Shown here one piece after another: positions 34,567 through 43,301 of a DNA stretch of 64,000 bases. Under the pieces are notes generated by a model, which saw nothing but the letters and a program-made list of their open reading frames with translations, was not told the origin of the DNA and did no database searches. The stretch comes from CAYWMY01 sp046352935 (GTDB lineage Bacteria > Pseudomonadota > Gammaproteobacteria > Steroidobacterales > Steroidobacteraceae), in the NCBI GenBank assembly GCA_046352935.1, contig JAXMGR010000022.1:3592-67591 (forward strand). Direction: 5' to 3'. Each line of letters starts with the position of its first letter. The stretch's first letter is position 1. Both the position numbers and the translations under genes were made by a program.

Positions 34567-34947
34567 TCAATCCACGAGGATGCAGTCGATCTCGACCTGG
34601 GCGCCGCGCGGCAGCGACGCCACGCCGATCGTGACGCGGGCCGGATAGGGCTCGCGGAAGTACTCGCTCATGACGTTGTTCACGATCGGGAAATTCGCGA
34701 GGTCGGTGACATAGACCGTCACGCGCACGGCACGGTCGAGGGAGCAGCCGGCTGCAGCAGCCACGGCCTTCAGGTTGTCGAAGACGCGTCTGACCTCGGC
34801 CTCGAAGCCGCCGGATACCATCGATCCGGTCGCCGGGTCGAGCGGGATCTGGCCGGACAGATAGACCGTCTCGCCGACACGGACGGCCTGGGAATAGGTA
34901 CCGATCGCCTGCGGCGCATCGTGGGTGTGGATGACGGAACGGCTCAT
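34567..34947 (-). CDS. ridA: RidA family reactive-intermediate deaminase
   Basis: 126-aa cytosolic protein of the YjgF/RidA family that hydrolyses enamine or imine intermediates from PLP enzymes. Marks are the N-terminal AIGTYSQAVRVG, YLSGQIPLDP, and the C-terminal RVTIGVASLPRGAQVEIDCI, which includes the active-site Arg and Glu. The ATG at 34947 sets the start. It lies between spoT and recG on the same strand. Confidence 0.93.
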   Translation of the reverse strand: MSRSVIHTHDAPQAIGTYSQAVRVGETVYLSGQIPLDPATGSMVSGGFEAEVRRVFDNLKAVAAAAGCSLDRAVRVTVYVTDLANFPIVNNVMSEYFREPYPARVTIGVASLPRGAQVEIDCILVD

Positions 34948-35017
34948 GAGGATGTGGCCCCGCAGGGAGTCGATGACGGATGCCGCAGGAGCATAACAAG
35001 AACGCGGGTGCGCGATC

Positions 35018-37162
35018 TCAGGTCGTGCGTTCGATCCGGATGACGTCGCTGTTCTGACGGATGGTCCGCAGGACGCGGGCGAGGTGGGTGCGGTCCCTGA
35101 CCTGGAGTTCGAACGTGATGACCGACTCGTCCCGGTCACGCTCGTTCACCGTCACGTGGGAGATGTTCGTCTCGGCGGCGGCGACGTTGGCAGCCACCTG
35201 CGCGAGCACGCCCATGCGGTTGGCCACGTCGATGCGGATCTCGGCACTGAAGAGGCCCGTGGGTTCCTTCTCCCAGACCACCGGGATCCAGTTCTCCGGG
35301 TCCTTCTCGTAGCCGATGACATTGCGGCACGACTCGCGGTGCACGACGATGCCGCGGCCACTCGACAGATGCGCGATGATCGGGTCGAACGGTATCGGGA
35401 AGCAGCAGCGTGCGAAACTCACCACCATGCCTTCAGTTCCGGCGATCACGAGCGGCGAAGCCTTGCCGGGCGTGTCGGTCGTGCCGGCCGGCAGCAGCCG
35501 CCGCGCGACGAGCGGCGCCAGTCGTTCGCCCAGCCCGATCTGTTCCAGCAGATCGTCGATGCTGGCGAGCGACAGGGACCGCAGCGTCTCCTCGATGCGC
35601 ACGGCCGGGACGGTCTTGAGCGTCAGCCGGAACTCCTGCAGCGCCTGGTTCAGCAGCTTCTGGCCGAAGTCGACCGCCTCGCCGCGCTTCAGGCCGCGCA
35701 GGAACTGGCGGATCGCAGTGCGCGCCTTGGCGCTGACCACGAATGCGGCCCAGGTCGGGTTGGGCGAAGCTCCCTTCGCCGTGATGACCTCGACGGTCTG
35801 GCCGTTGCGCAGCACCGTTCTGAGCGGGACCATGCGCCGATCGACCTTGGCGGCGACGCAGCGGTTGCCGACATCGGTGTGGACGGCGTAGGCGAAGTCG
35901 ACGCAGGTCGCGCCACGCGGCAGCCGCATGATGTCGCCGCGCGGCGTGAATACGTAAACCTTGTCCGGGAACAGGTCGACCTTGACACTCTCGAGCAGCT
36001 CCTCGGGCGGGCTGTCCTTGAGCTGCATGACTGTCTTCAGCCACTCGCGCGCGCCGTCGTAGCGCGATATGCCCGTGTCGTCGCCGGACTTGTACTGCCA
36101 GTGCGCCGCGATCCCCGTTTCCGCGAGCCGGTGCATGTCCTGCGTGCGGATCTGCACTTCGATGGGCATGCCGTTCGGGCCGAACAGCGTGGTGTGCAGG
36201 GACTGGTAGCCGTTGACGCGCGGGATCGCGATGTAGTCCTTGAAGCGACCGGGCATCGGCTTGTAGAGACCGTGCACGAGGCCGAGGGCGCGATAGCAGT
36301 CGTCGGCCTTGTCGACGACCACGCGGATGCCGAAGACGTCGATGATCTCCGCGAGCGACACCTTCTTGCGGCGCATCTTGGCGTAGACGCTGTAGAGGTG
36401 CTTCTCGCGGGCCTCGACCGTGCCGTCGATCCCGGATCGCGCGAGTGCATGGCGTACTGCCTCGGTGATCTTCGGCAGGAACTCGCGCTGGTTGCCGCGC
36501 GCACGCTTCAGTTCCCGCTCGAGCACCTTGTAGCGGTGCGGGTACAGAGACTTGAAGCCCAGGTCCTCGAGCTCGAGCTTCAGCGCGTGGATGCCGAGGC
36601 GGTTCGCGATCGGGGCGTAGATGTCGAGCGTCTCGTGAGCGATGGCGCGGCGCTTGTGCGGCGGCATCGAGCCCAGCGTGCGCATGTTGTGCGTGCGGTC
36701 CGCGAGCTTGACCATGATGACGCGGATGTCGCGCACCATCGCGAGCAGCATCTTGCGGAAGCTCTCGGCCTGCGCCTCGCGGCGGCTCTTGAACTGGATC
36801 TGGTCGAGCTTGGTGACGCCATCGACGATCTCGGCGACCTCGTGGCCGAACTGGGTCTCGATCTCGTCGTGCGACGAAGGCGTGTCCTCGACGACGTCGT
36901 GCAGCATCGCGGCCGTGATGGTCGCGCCATCGAGACGCAGATCGGCGAGGATGTCGGCGACCGCGATCGGATGGGTGATGTACGGCTCCCCGGACCGGCG
37001 CTTCTGGCCCTGATGGGCGACCGCGGCGTAATCATGAGCGGCGCGGACGCGCTCCACCTCGTCGGGCGGCAGGTAGTTCTCGAGCTTCGACAGCAGCTGG
37101 TTGATGCCGGGCGCGCGCCGGCCGCCGGGCAGGAGACCGAGAAGGGAGGACGCGTAATCCAT
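35018..37162 (-). CDS. spoT: Bifunctional (p)ppGpp synthetase/hydrolase
   Basis: 714-aa stringent-response regulator. The N-terminal HD hydrolase domain shows ITHPIAVADIL, LHDVVEDT and KLADRTHNMRTL, all intact. The synthetase domain has RVNGYQSLHTTLFGPNGM and IEVQIRTQDMH, also intact. TGS (RGDIMRLPRGATCVDFAYAVH), a helical/conserved Cys region and a C-terminal ACT domain follow. Both active sites look complete, so it should both make and degrade (p)ppGpp. It follows rpoZ by 78 nt. Confidence 0.95.
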   Translation of the reverse strand: MDYASSLLGLLPGGRRAPGINQLLSKLENYLPPDEVERVRAAHDYAAVAHQGQKRRSGEPYITHPIAVADILADLRLDGATITAAMLHDVVEDTPSSHDEIETQFGHEVAEIVDGVTKLDQIQFKSRREAQAESFRKMLLAMVRDIRVIMVKLADRTHNMRTLGSMPPHKRRAIAHETLDIYAPIANRLGIHALKLELEDLGFKSLYPHRYKVLERELKRARGNQREFLPKITEAVRHALARSGIDGTVEAREKHLYSVYAKMRRKKVSLAEIIDVFGIRVVVDKADDCYRALGLVHGLYKPMPGRFKDYIAIPRVNGYQSLHTTLFGPNGMPIEVQIRTQDMHRLAETGIAAHWQYKSGDDTGISRYDGAREWLKTVMQLKDSPPEELLESVKVDLFPDKVYVFTPRGDIMRLPRGATCVDFAYAVHTDVGNRCVAAKVDRRMVPLRTVLRNGQTVEVITAKGASPNPTWAAFVVSAKARTAIRQFLRGLKRGEAVDFGQKLLNQALQEFRLTLKTVPAVRIEETLRSLSLASIDDLLEQIGLGERLAPLVARRLLPAGTTDTPGKASPLVIAGTEGMVVSFARCCFPIPFDPIIAHLSSGRGIVVHRESCRNVIGYEKDPENWIPVVWEKEPTGLFSAEIRIDVANRMGVLAQVAANVAAAETNISHVTVNERDRDESVITFELQVRDRTHLARVLRTIRQNSDVIRIERTT

Positions 37163-37240
37163 GGGATCCTCGCGCCCCTGTGTCGGCTATGGGCCCGTCC
37201 GGGTACCGGTGAGATTCATCGGCGACACCCGGCCATCGTC

Positions 37241-37528
37241 CTAGTCGCCGAGACCGAGCTGGGGCGCGCGGAAGTCGGCGGCCAGGTCGAGCGGATTCTC
37301 CATGAGGATTTCCGGCTCCGGCACGGGGTCCGGTTCCTGCAGCAGCTCCGCGGTGACGAGGCCCTCGGCGATCTCGCGCAGGGCGACCACCGTCGGCTTG
37401 TCGTTCTCCCACTCGACCCGCGCCTCGGCGCCGTTCGCGAGCTGGCGAGCGCGCTTGGAGGCGATCAGCACCAGATCGAACAGGTTGTCGACGTTCTGCA
37501 GGCAATCTTCGACAGTGATGCGGGCCAT
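37241..37528 (-). CDS. rpoZ: RNA polymerase omega subunit
   Basis: 95-aa small subunit of RNA polymerase, needed for beta-prime folding and the ppGpp site. The N-terminal MARITVEDCLQNVDNLFDLVLIASKRARQL is split as MARITVEDCL and FDLVLIASKRARQL, and KPTVVALREIAEGLV matches the family. The C-terminus is a longer acidic/Pro-rich tail. It sits between gmk and spoT, the usual order, and its product acts with SpoT's ppGpp. Confidence 0.95.
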   Translation of the reverse strand: MARITVEDCLQNVDNLFDLVLIASKRARQLANGAEARVEWENDKPTVVALREIAEGLVTAELLQEPDPVPEPEILMENPLDLAADFRAPQLGLGD

Positions 37529-37596
37529 GGGGAGACCATCAGCGCTTGGAATTGGGGTCGGTCATGATAGCCGACGGGGGGCGGTGCGCGCCAGCG

Positions 37597-38220
37597 TCAG
37601 GCCAGGAGGCCTTCGGCGAATTCCCGCAGCCCGGGTCGTGCCGAGGACTGCGCTTCGCCCTTGCCCGCGACGATCGCCCGCAGGTCCTCGAGCGCCCGGT
37701 CGAAGTCGTCGTTGACGACCACGTAGCGGAACTCGTGCCAGTGGGACAGCTCGGCGACGGAGTCCCGGAGCCGGCGGGCGATGGCCTCGGGCGAGTCCGT
37801 CGAGCGGTGACGCAGCCGCTGCTCGAGGGCCGCTCGTGAGGGCGGCAGGATGAAGATCTGGACCGCCTCCGGGAGGCGGTCCCTGACCTGCCGCGCGCCC
37901 TGCCAGTCGATTTCCAGGATCAACCGCCGACCTCCGGCCAGCGCCTTCTCGACCTCGCCACGCGCGGTGCCGTAGCAGTTGTCGAAGACTTCGGCGTGTT
38001 CCAGGAATTCGCCCGACCGCTGCATGGCCGTGAAGCGGTCTCGCGTCACGAAGTGGTAGTCGCGGCCGTCCTGCTCGTTGGGTCGTCGCGATCGCGTCGT
38101 GTAGGACACGGAGAATTCGAGACCGGGATCGGCGGCCATCAACGCGCGCACGAGGCTCGTCTTGCCGGTACCGGACGGTGCTGCAATCACGTACAGGTGG
38201 CCGCGTCCGGCGGTGCTCAT
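37597..38220 (-). CDS. gmk: Guanylate kinase
   Basis: 207-aa nucleoside monophosphate kinase that converts GMP to GDP. P-loop APSGTGKTSLV is at about 14-24, followed by SVSYTTRSRRPNEQDGRDYHFV (GMP-binding, in two parts) and EIDWQGARQVR. It lies between yicC (30-nt gap upstream) and rpoZ (68-nt gap downstream). Normal length. Confidence 0.96.
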   Translation of the reverse strand: MSTAGRGHLYVIAAPSGTGKTSLVRALMAADPGLEFSVSYTTRSRRPNEQDGRDYHFVTRDRFTAMQRSGEFLEHAEVFDNCYGTARGEVEKALAGGRRLILEIDWQGARQVRDRLPEAVQIFILPPSRAALEQRLRHRSTDSPEAIARRLRDSVAELSHWHEFRYVVVNDDFDRALEDLRAIVAGKGEAQSSARPGLREFAEGLLA

Positions 38221-38250
38221 GAATCCCTCGTCATCCGTCCGTCGTGCGGC

Positions 38251-39117
38251 TCACTCGATGTTCTGCACCTGCTCGCGCATCTGCTCGATCAGGACCTTCA
38301 TGTCGACCGCCGAGCGCGTGGTTTCCGCGTCCTGGGACTTGGACGACAGCGTATTGGCCTCGCGGTTGAATTCCTGCATGAGGAAGTCCAGCCGGCGGCC
38401 CGCCGGCTCGTCCGCGGCGATGACCTTCCGCGTCTCCGTGACGTGGCTGCGCAACCGGTCGAGTTCTTCGTCCACGTCCATGCGCTGCAGAACGAACACG
38501 ATCTCCTGCTCGAGGCGTTCCTGGTGGGGTTCGGCGGCTACCTGCTGCAGCCGGTCCAGCAGCTTCGCACGGATCCGGCTGCGCACCTCGGGAAGGCGCG
38601 CGCTCAAGCGGTCCACGCCGGATTCGATGGCTGCCGCACGGGTCAGGATCAGGTCGCCGATACGGGACCCCTCGCTGGCGCGGGATTCCGCCAGCGCTTC
38701 GAGGGTGCTCTGCAGCAGGGACTGTGCGGCGGCCGCGAGGGGCCGCGCATCGCGTTCACCTTCCCGGACCACGCCGGGCCAGCGCATCAGGTCGACCACG
38801 CTGACCTGCGCATCGTCACCGATCCGGCGCCTCACGCCCGCCGCGCACTCGATCAGCCGGTCGAGCAGTGACTGGTTGATCTCCAGGTCGGACATCACCG
38901 GTGCCGCGGGACGGAAATACAGGGTGGCATCCACCTTGCCGCGGCGGACGGATGCGGCGATCGCCTGCCGGAACTCCGATTCGCCCGCGCGGAGATCTTC
39001 CGGCAGGCGCAGCGTGACCTCGAGATAGCGGTGATTGACGCTGCGCAGCTCCCAAGCGAGGGATCCGAACGTCGCTACGGCCTCCCGCCGGGCAAAGCCT
39101 GTCATGCTGCGGATCAT
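38251..39117 (-). CDS. YicC family endoribonuclease
   Basis: 288-aa protein of the YicC/YloC family. E. coli YicC is an endoribonuclease involved in sRNA turnover. Marks are MIRSMTGFARREA at the N-terminus, WELRSVNHRYLEVTLRLPEDLR, and the C-terminal block ETRKVIAADEPAGRRLDFLMQEFNREANTLSSK (read as several short motifs). I chose the ATG at 39117. It is the first gene of the leftward run to ubiA and divergent from the PP2C gene. Confidence 0.9.
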   Translation of the reverse strand: MIRSMTGFARREAVATFGSLAWELRSVNHRYLEVTLRLPEDLRAGESEFRQAIAASVRRGKVDATLYFRPAAPVMSDLEINQSLLDRLIECAAGVRRRIGDDAQVSVVDLMRWPGVVREGERDARPLAAAAQSLLQSTLEALAESRASEGSRIGDLILTRAAAIESGVDRLSARLPEVRSRIRAKLLDRLQQVAAEPHQERLEQEIVFVLQRMDVDEELDRLRSHVTETRKVIAADEPAGRRLDFLMQEFNREANTLSSKSQDAETTRSAVDMKVLIEQMREQVQNIE

Positions 39118-39231
39118 GGGGGTTCCGGGTCGATCGCGAAGCGCTGCGCTTCGGCCTCTGAAAGCGGGGCGGATGTCATGTAAGCTTCGCGCCAGTCTAA
39201 CAGATGCGATCCGGGCTCCTCGGCGCGCCAG

Positions 39232-40017
39232 ATGTGGTTCGCGGCGGGTCCCGTTCGACTTGACGGGGGATCCTTGCCCTTCGAAATGGCGGAAGCGAGT
39301 CTCGTCGGCCAGCGTGACGAGAACCAGGACCGGACCGTGGCCGTGCTGAGCGAGCACGCGGCGCTCATTGCCGCCATCGACGGCATGGGCGGCCACGCCA
39401 ATGGCGCCCGCGCTGCCGAGGTCGCGCGTGCAGTGATGCTCGATGCTTTCGCGGCGCAATCATCGCCAGTGTTCGATCCGCTGGGTTTCCTGCACCTGAC
39501 CCTCGGCCGCGCGCACCGCGAGGTCGTCGCGATCGGGTCGTCCCTGCCGATGGAGCAGCGTCCGCGTGCGACCTGTGCCGCCTGCCTGATCCAGGATGGC
39601 TCCGCCTACTGGGCTCACCTCGGGGACAGCCGGGTCTACCACCTGCGTGCGGGACTGGCGCGGGCGCGGACGCGTGACCACAGCCATGTCGAACAGCTGC
39701 TTCGGGATGGCCTGATCCGCGAGGACGAGGTGCACGGCCACCCGATGCGCAACTACGTGGAATGCTGTCTGGGCGGTGACCGGTCCCTCCCGGACATGTC
39801 TGTCTCACGGAGGCATCCGCTCGCCTCGGGCGATGTGTTGCTGGTGTGCACCGACGGTGTCTGGGCGAATCTGGGCGAGGCCGACATCGCGACCTGTGCG
39901 CGCAGTGGCGCCCGCCCCCTCGCGGACGAGGTCTCCGATCTCGCTCGCCGCGCCGTGGTCGCCTCCGCGCCGCACAGCGACAACACGACCGTCGTGGCGC
40001 TGCGCTGGACCCGCTGA
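39232..40017 (+). CDS. PP2C-family serine/threonine phosphatase
   Basis: 261-aa metal-dependent phosphatase. The acidic metal-site motifs are GQRDENQDRTVAV, AAIDGMGGHANG, YWAHLGDSRVYHL, VLLVCTDGVWANL and the final HSDNTTVVAL. No membrane helix is seen, so it should be cytoplasmic. In many Proteobacteria this gene is followed by a Ser/Thr protein kinase before rph, but here rph follows directly and no Hanks-type kinase is in the window. Its substrates are therefore unknown; a partner kinase may be elsewhere. Confidence 0.9.
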   Translation: MWFAAGPVRLDGGSLPFEMAEASLVGQRDENQDRTVAVLSEHAALIAAIDGMGGHANGARAAEVARAVMLDAFAAQSSPVFDPLGFLHLTLGRAHREVVAIGSSLPMEQRPRATCAACLIQDGSAYWAHLGDSRVYHLRAGLARARTRDHSHVEQLLRDGLIREDEVHGHPMRNYVECCLGGDRSLPDMSVSRRHPLASGDVLLVCTDGVWANLGEADIATCARSGARPLADEVSDLARRAVVASAPHSDNTTVVALRWTR

Positions 40018-40055
40018 TCCATCGATCCATCTGCCCGACGACCGGAGGCTTTCCC

Positions 40056-40775
40056 ATGCGACCGAGCGGCCGTGCGCCCGACGAACTCCGCCCCGTTCGC
40101 TTCGTGCGCGGGTACACGCGCCACGCCGAGGGCTCGGTGCTCGTCGAGTTCGGGCAGACGCGTGTCCTGTGCACCGCGACCGTCGAACCGGGGGTGCCGC
40201 ATTTCCTGCGCAACAGCGGTCGCGGGTGGATCACGGCGGAATACGGCATGCTGCCGCGTTCCACGCACACTCGCACCCAGCGCGAGGCCGCGAAGGGCAG
40301 GCAGACCGGGCGGACGCAGGAGATCCAGCGCCTCATAGGCCGTTCGCTCCGGGCCTGCATCGATCTCGCCGCGCTCGGTGAGCGGACCGTCACGATCGAC
40401 TGCGACGTGCTCCAGGCCGATGGCGGCACGCGGACCGCAGCGATCACGGGCGGCTACGTGGCTCTCGCGGATGCGGTCCGGCACCTCACGCGTCGGGGCG
40501 ACATCCGGTCGACACCGCTCCACGGACAGATCGCGGCGGTCTCCGTCGGCGTCTATCGTGGCGTCGCCGTGCTCGATCTCGACTACGCCGAGGATTCGGA
40601 TGCCGAGACCGACATGAACGTCGTCATGAACAGCGGTGGCGGATTCATCGAGGTCCAGGGTACGGCAGAAGGACATGCGTTCCGGCGCGAAGAACTCGAT
40701 GCCCTCCTCGACCTGGCGGCCCGCGGCATTTCCCGGCTCCACACGGCGCAGTTCGAGGCCCTGCAGGCGGATTGA
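40056..40775 (+). CDS. rph: Ribonuclease PH
   Basis: 239-aa phosphorolytic 3'-5' exoribonuclease that trims tRNA 3' ends. Marks are MRPSGRAPDELRP, VLVEFGQTRVLCTATVE, GRGWITAEYGMLPRSTHTR, RTQEIQRLIGRSLR and DCDVLQADGGTRTAAITG. The ATG at 40056 has GGAGG 7 nt upstream. It follows the PP2C gene by 38 nt, and rdgB starts 2 nt after its stop. Confidence 0.96.
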   Translation: MRPSGRAPDELRPVRFVRGYTRHAEGSVLVEFGQTRVLCTATVEPGVPHFLRNSGRGWITAEYGMLPRSTHTRTQREAAKGRQTGRTQEIQRLIGRSLRACIDLAALGERTVTIDCDVLQADGGTRTAAITGGYVALADAVRHLTRRGDIRSTPLHGQIAAVSVGVYRGVAVLDLDYAEDSDAETDMNVVMNSGGGFIEVQGTAEGHAFRREELDALLDLAARGISRLHTAQFEALQAD

Positions 40776-40777
40776 CG

Positions 40778-41386
40778 ATGAGTGGCCTGCGGCGTGTCGT
40801 GCTTGCCAGCAGCAACGCCGGCAAGCTGCGCGAGATGCGGGCCATCCTGGCCGGGCATCCGGTCGAGATCGTGTCGCAGTCGGATCTCGGCGTCCCGCCG
40901 GCCGAGGAGGACGGCGAGACCTTCGTCGCCAACGCCCTGATCAAGGCCCGGCACGCGGCGAGGCTCACGGGCCTGCCGGCGATCGCGGACGATTCCGGAC
41001 TGGAAGTCGATGCGCTGGCGGGCAGGCCCGGCGTTCACTCGGCGCGCTACGCCGGCGGCCGTGCCGGCGATGCCGCCAACAATGCGCTGCTGCTGCGCGA
41101 ACTCGAAGGTGTCGCCGGGGCTGCACGCTCCGCGCGCTATCGTTGTGCGCTGGTGTTCGTGCGCGATGCGGCGGACGCCGCGCCGGTCGTGCGTGAGGCT
41201 TCGTGGGAAGGTCGCATCGCGACCGCTCCCGGTGGCGGCGGTGGTTTCGGTTACGACCCGCTGTTCATCCCGGCAGGTGAAGCAAGGACGGTCGCTGAAC
41301 TCGGCGGTGAGGCGAAGAACCGCGTGAGTCACCGCGGACAGGCGCTGCGGGCTCTCGCGGCCGCGATGCGCGACGTCGGCTGGTGA
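40778..41386 (+). CDS. rdgB: XTP/dITP diphosphatase (RdgB/HAM1)
   Basis: 202-aa house-cleaning pyrophosphatase that removes dITP, ITP and XTP. Marks are VLASSNAGKLREMRAIL, the ADDSGLEVDALAGRPGVHSARYAG active-site block, FGYDPLFIP, and SHRGQALRAL. The ATG at 40778 lies 2 nt after the rph stop; an in-frame TTG at 40772 would be less likely. In many gammaproteobacteria hemW follows directly; here it is 2.6 kb away on the other strand. Confidence 0.95.
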   Translation: MSGLRRVVLASSNAGKLREMRAILAGHPVEIVSQSDLGVPPAEEDGETFVANALIKARHAARLTGLPAIADDSGLEVDALAGRPGVHSARYAGGRAGDAANNALLLRELEGVAGAARSARYRCALVFVRDAADAAPVVREASWEGRIATAPGGGGGFGYDPLFIPAGEARTVAELGGEAKNRVSHRGQALRALAAAMRDVGW

Positions 41387-41419
41387 CCCCGGCCTCTCTC
41401 CGTCCGTCCACGGTGTGGC

Positions 41420-42889
41420 TCAGCGCACGATCTTCAACGCGTCGCCGGGTTTCGGCTGCCTGTCGGGATACAGGTCGTTGATCAGGCGCAGCTGCTGTGC
41501 GGCGTATGCCTTGATGGGAAAGTTCCTGGCGAGATCCTCGACGCGCGTGTCCTGGCCGGCCTTGATGATGTGCAGCCGGTAGGGCTCGGCCAGTGCGAAC
41601 TCCGTGTCCTTCAGTCGACGGAAGGTCTGCGCGGTAGACAGGAACAGCCGGTCCGCAGCCGGGACGCTCTCGCCGGTGCGGCTGGCGCCCTTGAACACCC
41701 ACATGGCGTTGCTGAAGTAGATCACCACATAGCGGACCGGGCGATTGCCGAAGGGTGACGGGTGGTTCCGGGCCACGACGGTGTAGGCATCGAAGCCGTT
41801 GATCTTCAGCGCTTCGCTGCCGCTGAGCGACAGGTTGCCGAGGGCGCGGTTGATGAATTCACGCGGGCTCGTGACGTTCTGTGGTGGCGCCTCGCTGGTG
41901 AGCAACAGCACGTCGTTCCTGGCCGGGCTGTAGGCGAGCAGTTCGGTCGCGCCATTCTGGACGCGCCATTCACGCGGGAACGCCATCGTGAACTGCATGT
42001 CCGCGTGGTAGAAGCGGTTCTCGCGGAGCATGCCCTGCCGACGGCTCGATCCGAACGCCAGCCCCTCGATCGCGCGCAGGTAGGCGTCGCGGTTCTCGAC
42101 GCGGCCGGTGCCCCCATTGGCGACCTTTGCCGCGGCCTGGATGGCCTCGTGCAGACGCTTGTCGTTGTCCGGGTGCGAGGCGAAGACGCCGTGATAGATC
42201 CTCGGCTCGCGATTCTCGAGTCGGGCCTGCTCGCGCTCGAACAGCTCCTGTTCCTTCAGTGCGCCGACCACCCGGATGATCGCGTCGGGGTCGTATTCCG
42301 TGCGCGCCAGGTATTCGGCGCCGAGGCCGTCCGCCTCGAGCTCCATCTCGCGACCGTAACCGGAGAGGACCGCCTGCCCGGCGACGTTGGTCAGGTCCCC
42401 TACGGCTCCCTGTCCCGTGAAGATCGCCGCGGCCGTGCTGAGAATGCCCACGCCCGCGGCCTTGCTCTGCTGCCTGACCGCGTGCCGCGCGGTCACGTGC
42501 CCGATTTCGTGGCCGAGCACAGCAGCAAGTTCGGCTTCTGAAGACAGGTACGGGAGTATGCCGCGCGAGATGTAGACATAGCCGCCCGGCAGGGCGAACG
42601 CGTTGACGTCATCAGTGTCGACGACGGTGAAATGCCAGTCGAGTTCCGGACGGTGACTCTGCTTCGCGAGCTTCGCGCCCACGTACTGGACGTAGTCCTG
42701 CAGGGCCGCATCGTCGTACTGCCCCATCTGCTGCAGGATCTGCGTGTGCATCTGCTGGCCGATCTTGACCTCGTCGGACCTGGACATGAGCGCGACCTCA
42801 CTGCGCCCCGACACCGGGTTGGTCGCGCAGGCGGCCAGCAGCGTCGCGCTGGCGAGCAGGGGGATCCAGGAAGTCCTGAGAAGGGCCAT
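41420..42889 (-). CDS. M48-family metalloprotease lipoprotein (BepA/YfgC-like)
   Basis: 489-aa zinc metalloprotease. The N-terminus is a lipoprotein signal with lipobox LLAAC (Cys21). The zinc motif HEIGH is at residues 127-131 (AAVLGHEIGHVTARHA), and the third ligand Glu is in MELEADGLGAEYL. The C-terminal part contains repeats and a LysM-like end (RLINDLYPDRQPKPGDALKIVR, read as INDLYPDRQPKPGDALKI). The predicted place is the periplasmic face of a membrane; members help outer-membrane protein quality control. Convergent with rdgB. Confidence 0.9.
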   Translation of the reverse strand: MALLRTSWIPLLASATLLAACATNPVSGRSEVALMSRSDEVKIGQQMHTQILQQMGQYDDAALQDYVQYVGAKLAKQSHRPELDWHFTVVDTDDVNAFALPGGYVYISRGILPYLSSEAELAAVLGHEIGHVTARHAVRQQSKAAGVGILSTAAAIFTGQGAVGDLTNVAGQAVLSGYGREMELEADGLGAEYLARTEYDPDAIIRVVGALKEQELFEREQARLENREPRIYHGVFASHPDNDKRLHEAIQAAAKVANGGTGRVENRDAYLRAIEGLAFGSSRRQGMLRENRFYHADMQFTMAFPREWRVQNGATELLAYSPARNDVLLLTSEAPPQNVTSPREFINRALGNLSLSGSEALKINGFDAYTVVARNHPSPFGNRPVRYVVIYFSNAMWVFKGASRTGESVPAADRLFLSTAQTFRRLKDTEFALAEPYRLHIIKAGQDTRVEDLARNFPIKAYAAQQLRLINDLYPDRQPKPGDALKIVR

Positions 42890-43043
42890 GTCGTTCCTCC
42901 GGGCAAGACCTGCAGCCAGCCGTCGGTAACCGGTGGCGGCTTTCGGGAGCGAAGGATAGTCCGTCGCCGCCCTCGTGCCATCCCGCGCGGTGTGTGGAGT
43001 CTCTGACGGTCGGCGGCGCAGAAAGTTGTGGCCGGAAACGACA

Positions 43044-43063
43044 GAGGCGCCCGAAGGCGCCCC
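43044..43063 (-). terminator. UUCG-capped hairpin downstream of rpmE
   Basis: On the minus strand a GGCGCC-TTCG-GGCGCC stem-loop lies about 30 nt after the rpmE stop. A UUCG tetraloop is typical of stable terminator hairpins, but the following sequence is only weakly T-rich, so intrinsic termination is probable rather than certain. Confidence 0.5.
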
Positions 43064-43091
43064 TGATCGACGTTGTCGCGTGAGACGGAGC

Positions 43092-43301
43092 CTACTTGGC
43101 TGCCATCGCGTAGCGCTTGCGGAACTTGTCGACGCGGCCGCCGGTATCGACGATCTTCTGCTTGCCCGTGTAGAACGGATGGCAGCTCGAGCAGACTTCG
43201 ATCTGCAGATCGTGGCCGAGCGTGGAGCGTGTGGAGAAGCTGTTGCCGCAGGTGCAGGTCACTGCGGTCGACTTGTAATCGGGGTGAATGCCGGCCTTCA
43301 T
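43092..43301 (-). CDS. rpmE: Ribosomal protein L31 (zinc-binding form)
   Basis: 69-aa 50S subunit protein. It contains the four cysteines of the zinc-binding C+ form: Cys16 and Cys18 (TCTCGNSF) and Cys37 and Cys40 (VCSSCHPFYTGKQK). The start MKAGIHPDYK is canonical. No zinc-free paralogue is seen in the window. It is monocistronic, with an own terminator-like hairpin downstream and a 433-bp spacer upstream. Confidence 0.97.
   Translation of the reverse strand: MKAGIHPDYKSTAVTCTCGNSFSTRSTLGHDLQIEVCSSCHPFYTGKQKIVDTGGRVDKFRKRYAMAAK

Noticed and set aside
32120..34648. Long plus-strand open frame (842 codons) opposite recG and ubiA
   Set aside because: Antisense shadow of recG, which has intact helicase motifs.
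35084..37567. Long plus-strand open frame (827 codons) opposite spoT and rpoZ
   Set aside because: It mirrors the spoT/rpoZ frames on the opposite strand, with a composition of Arg, Asp, Val and Leu expected from high-GC antisense frames, and no family resemblance.
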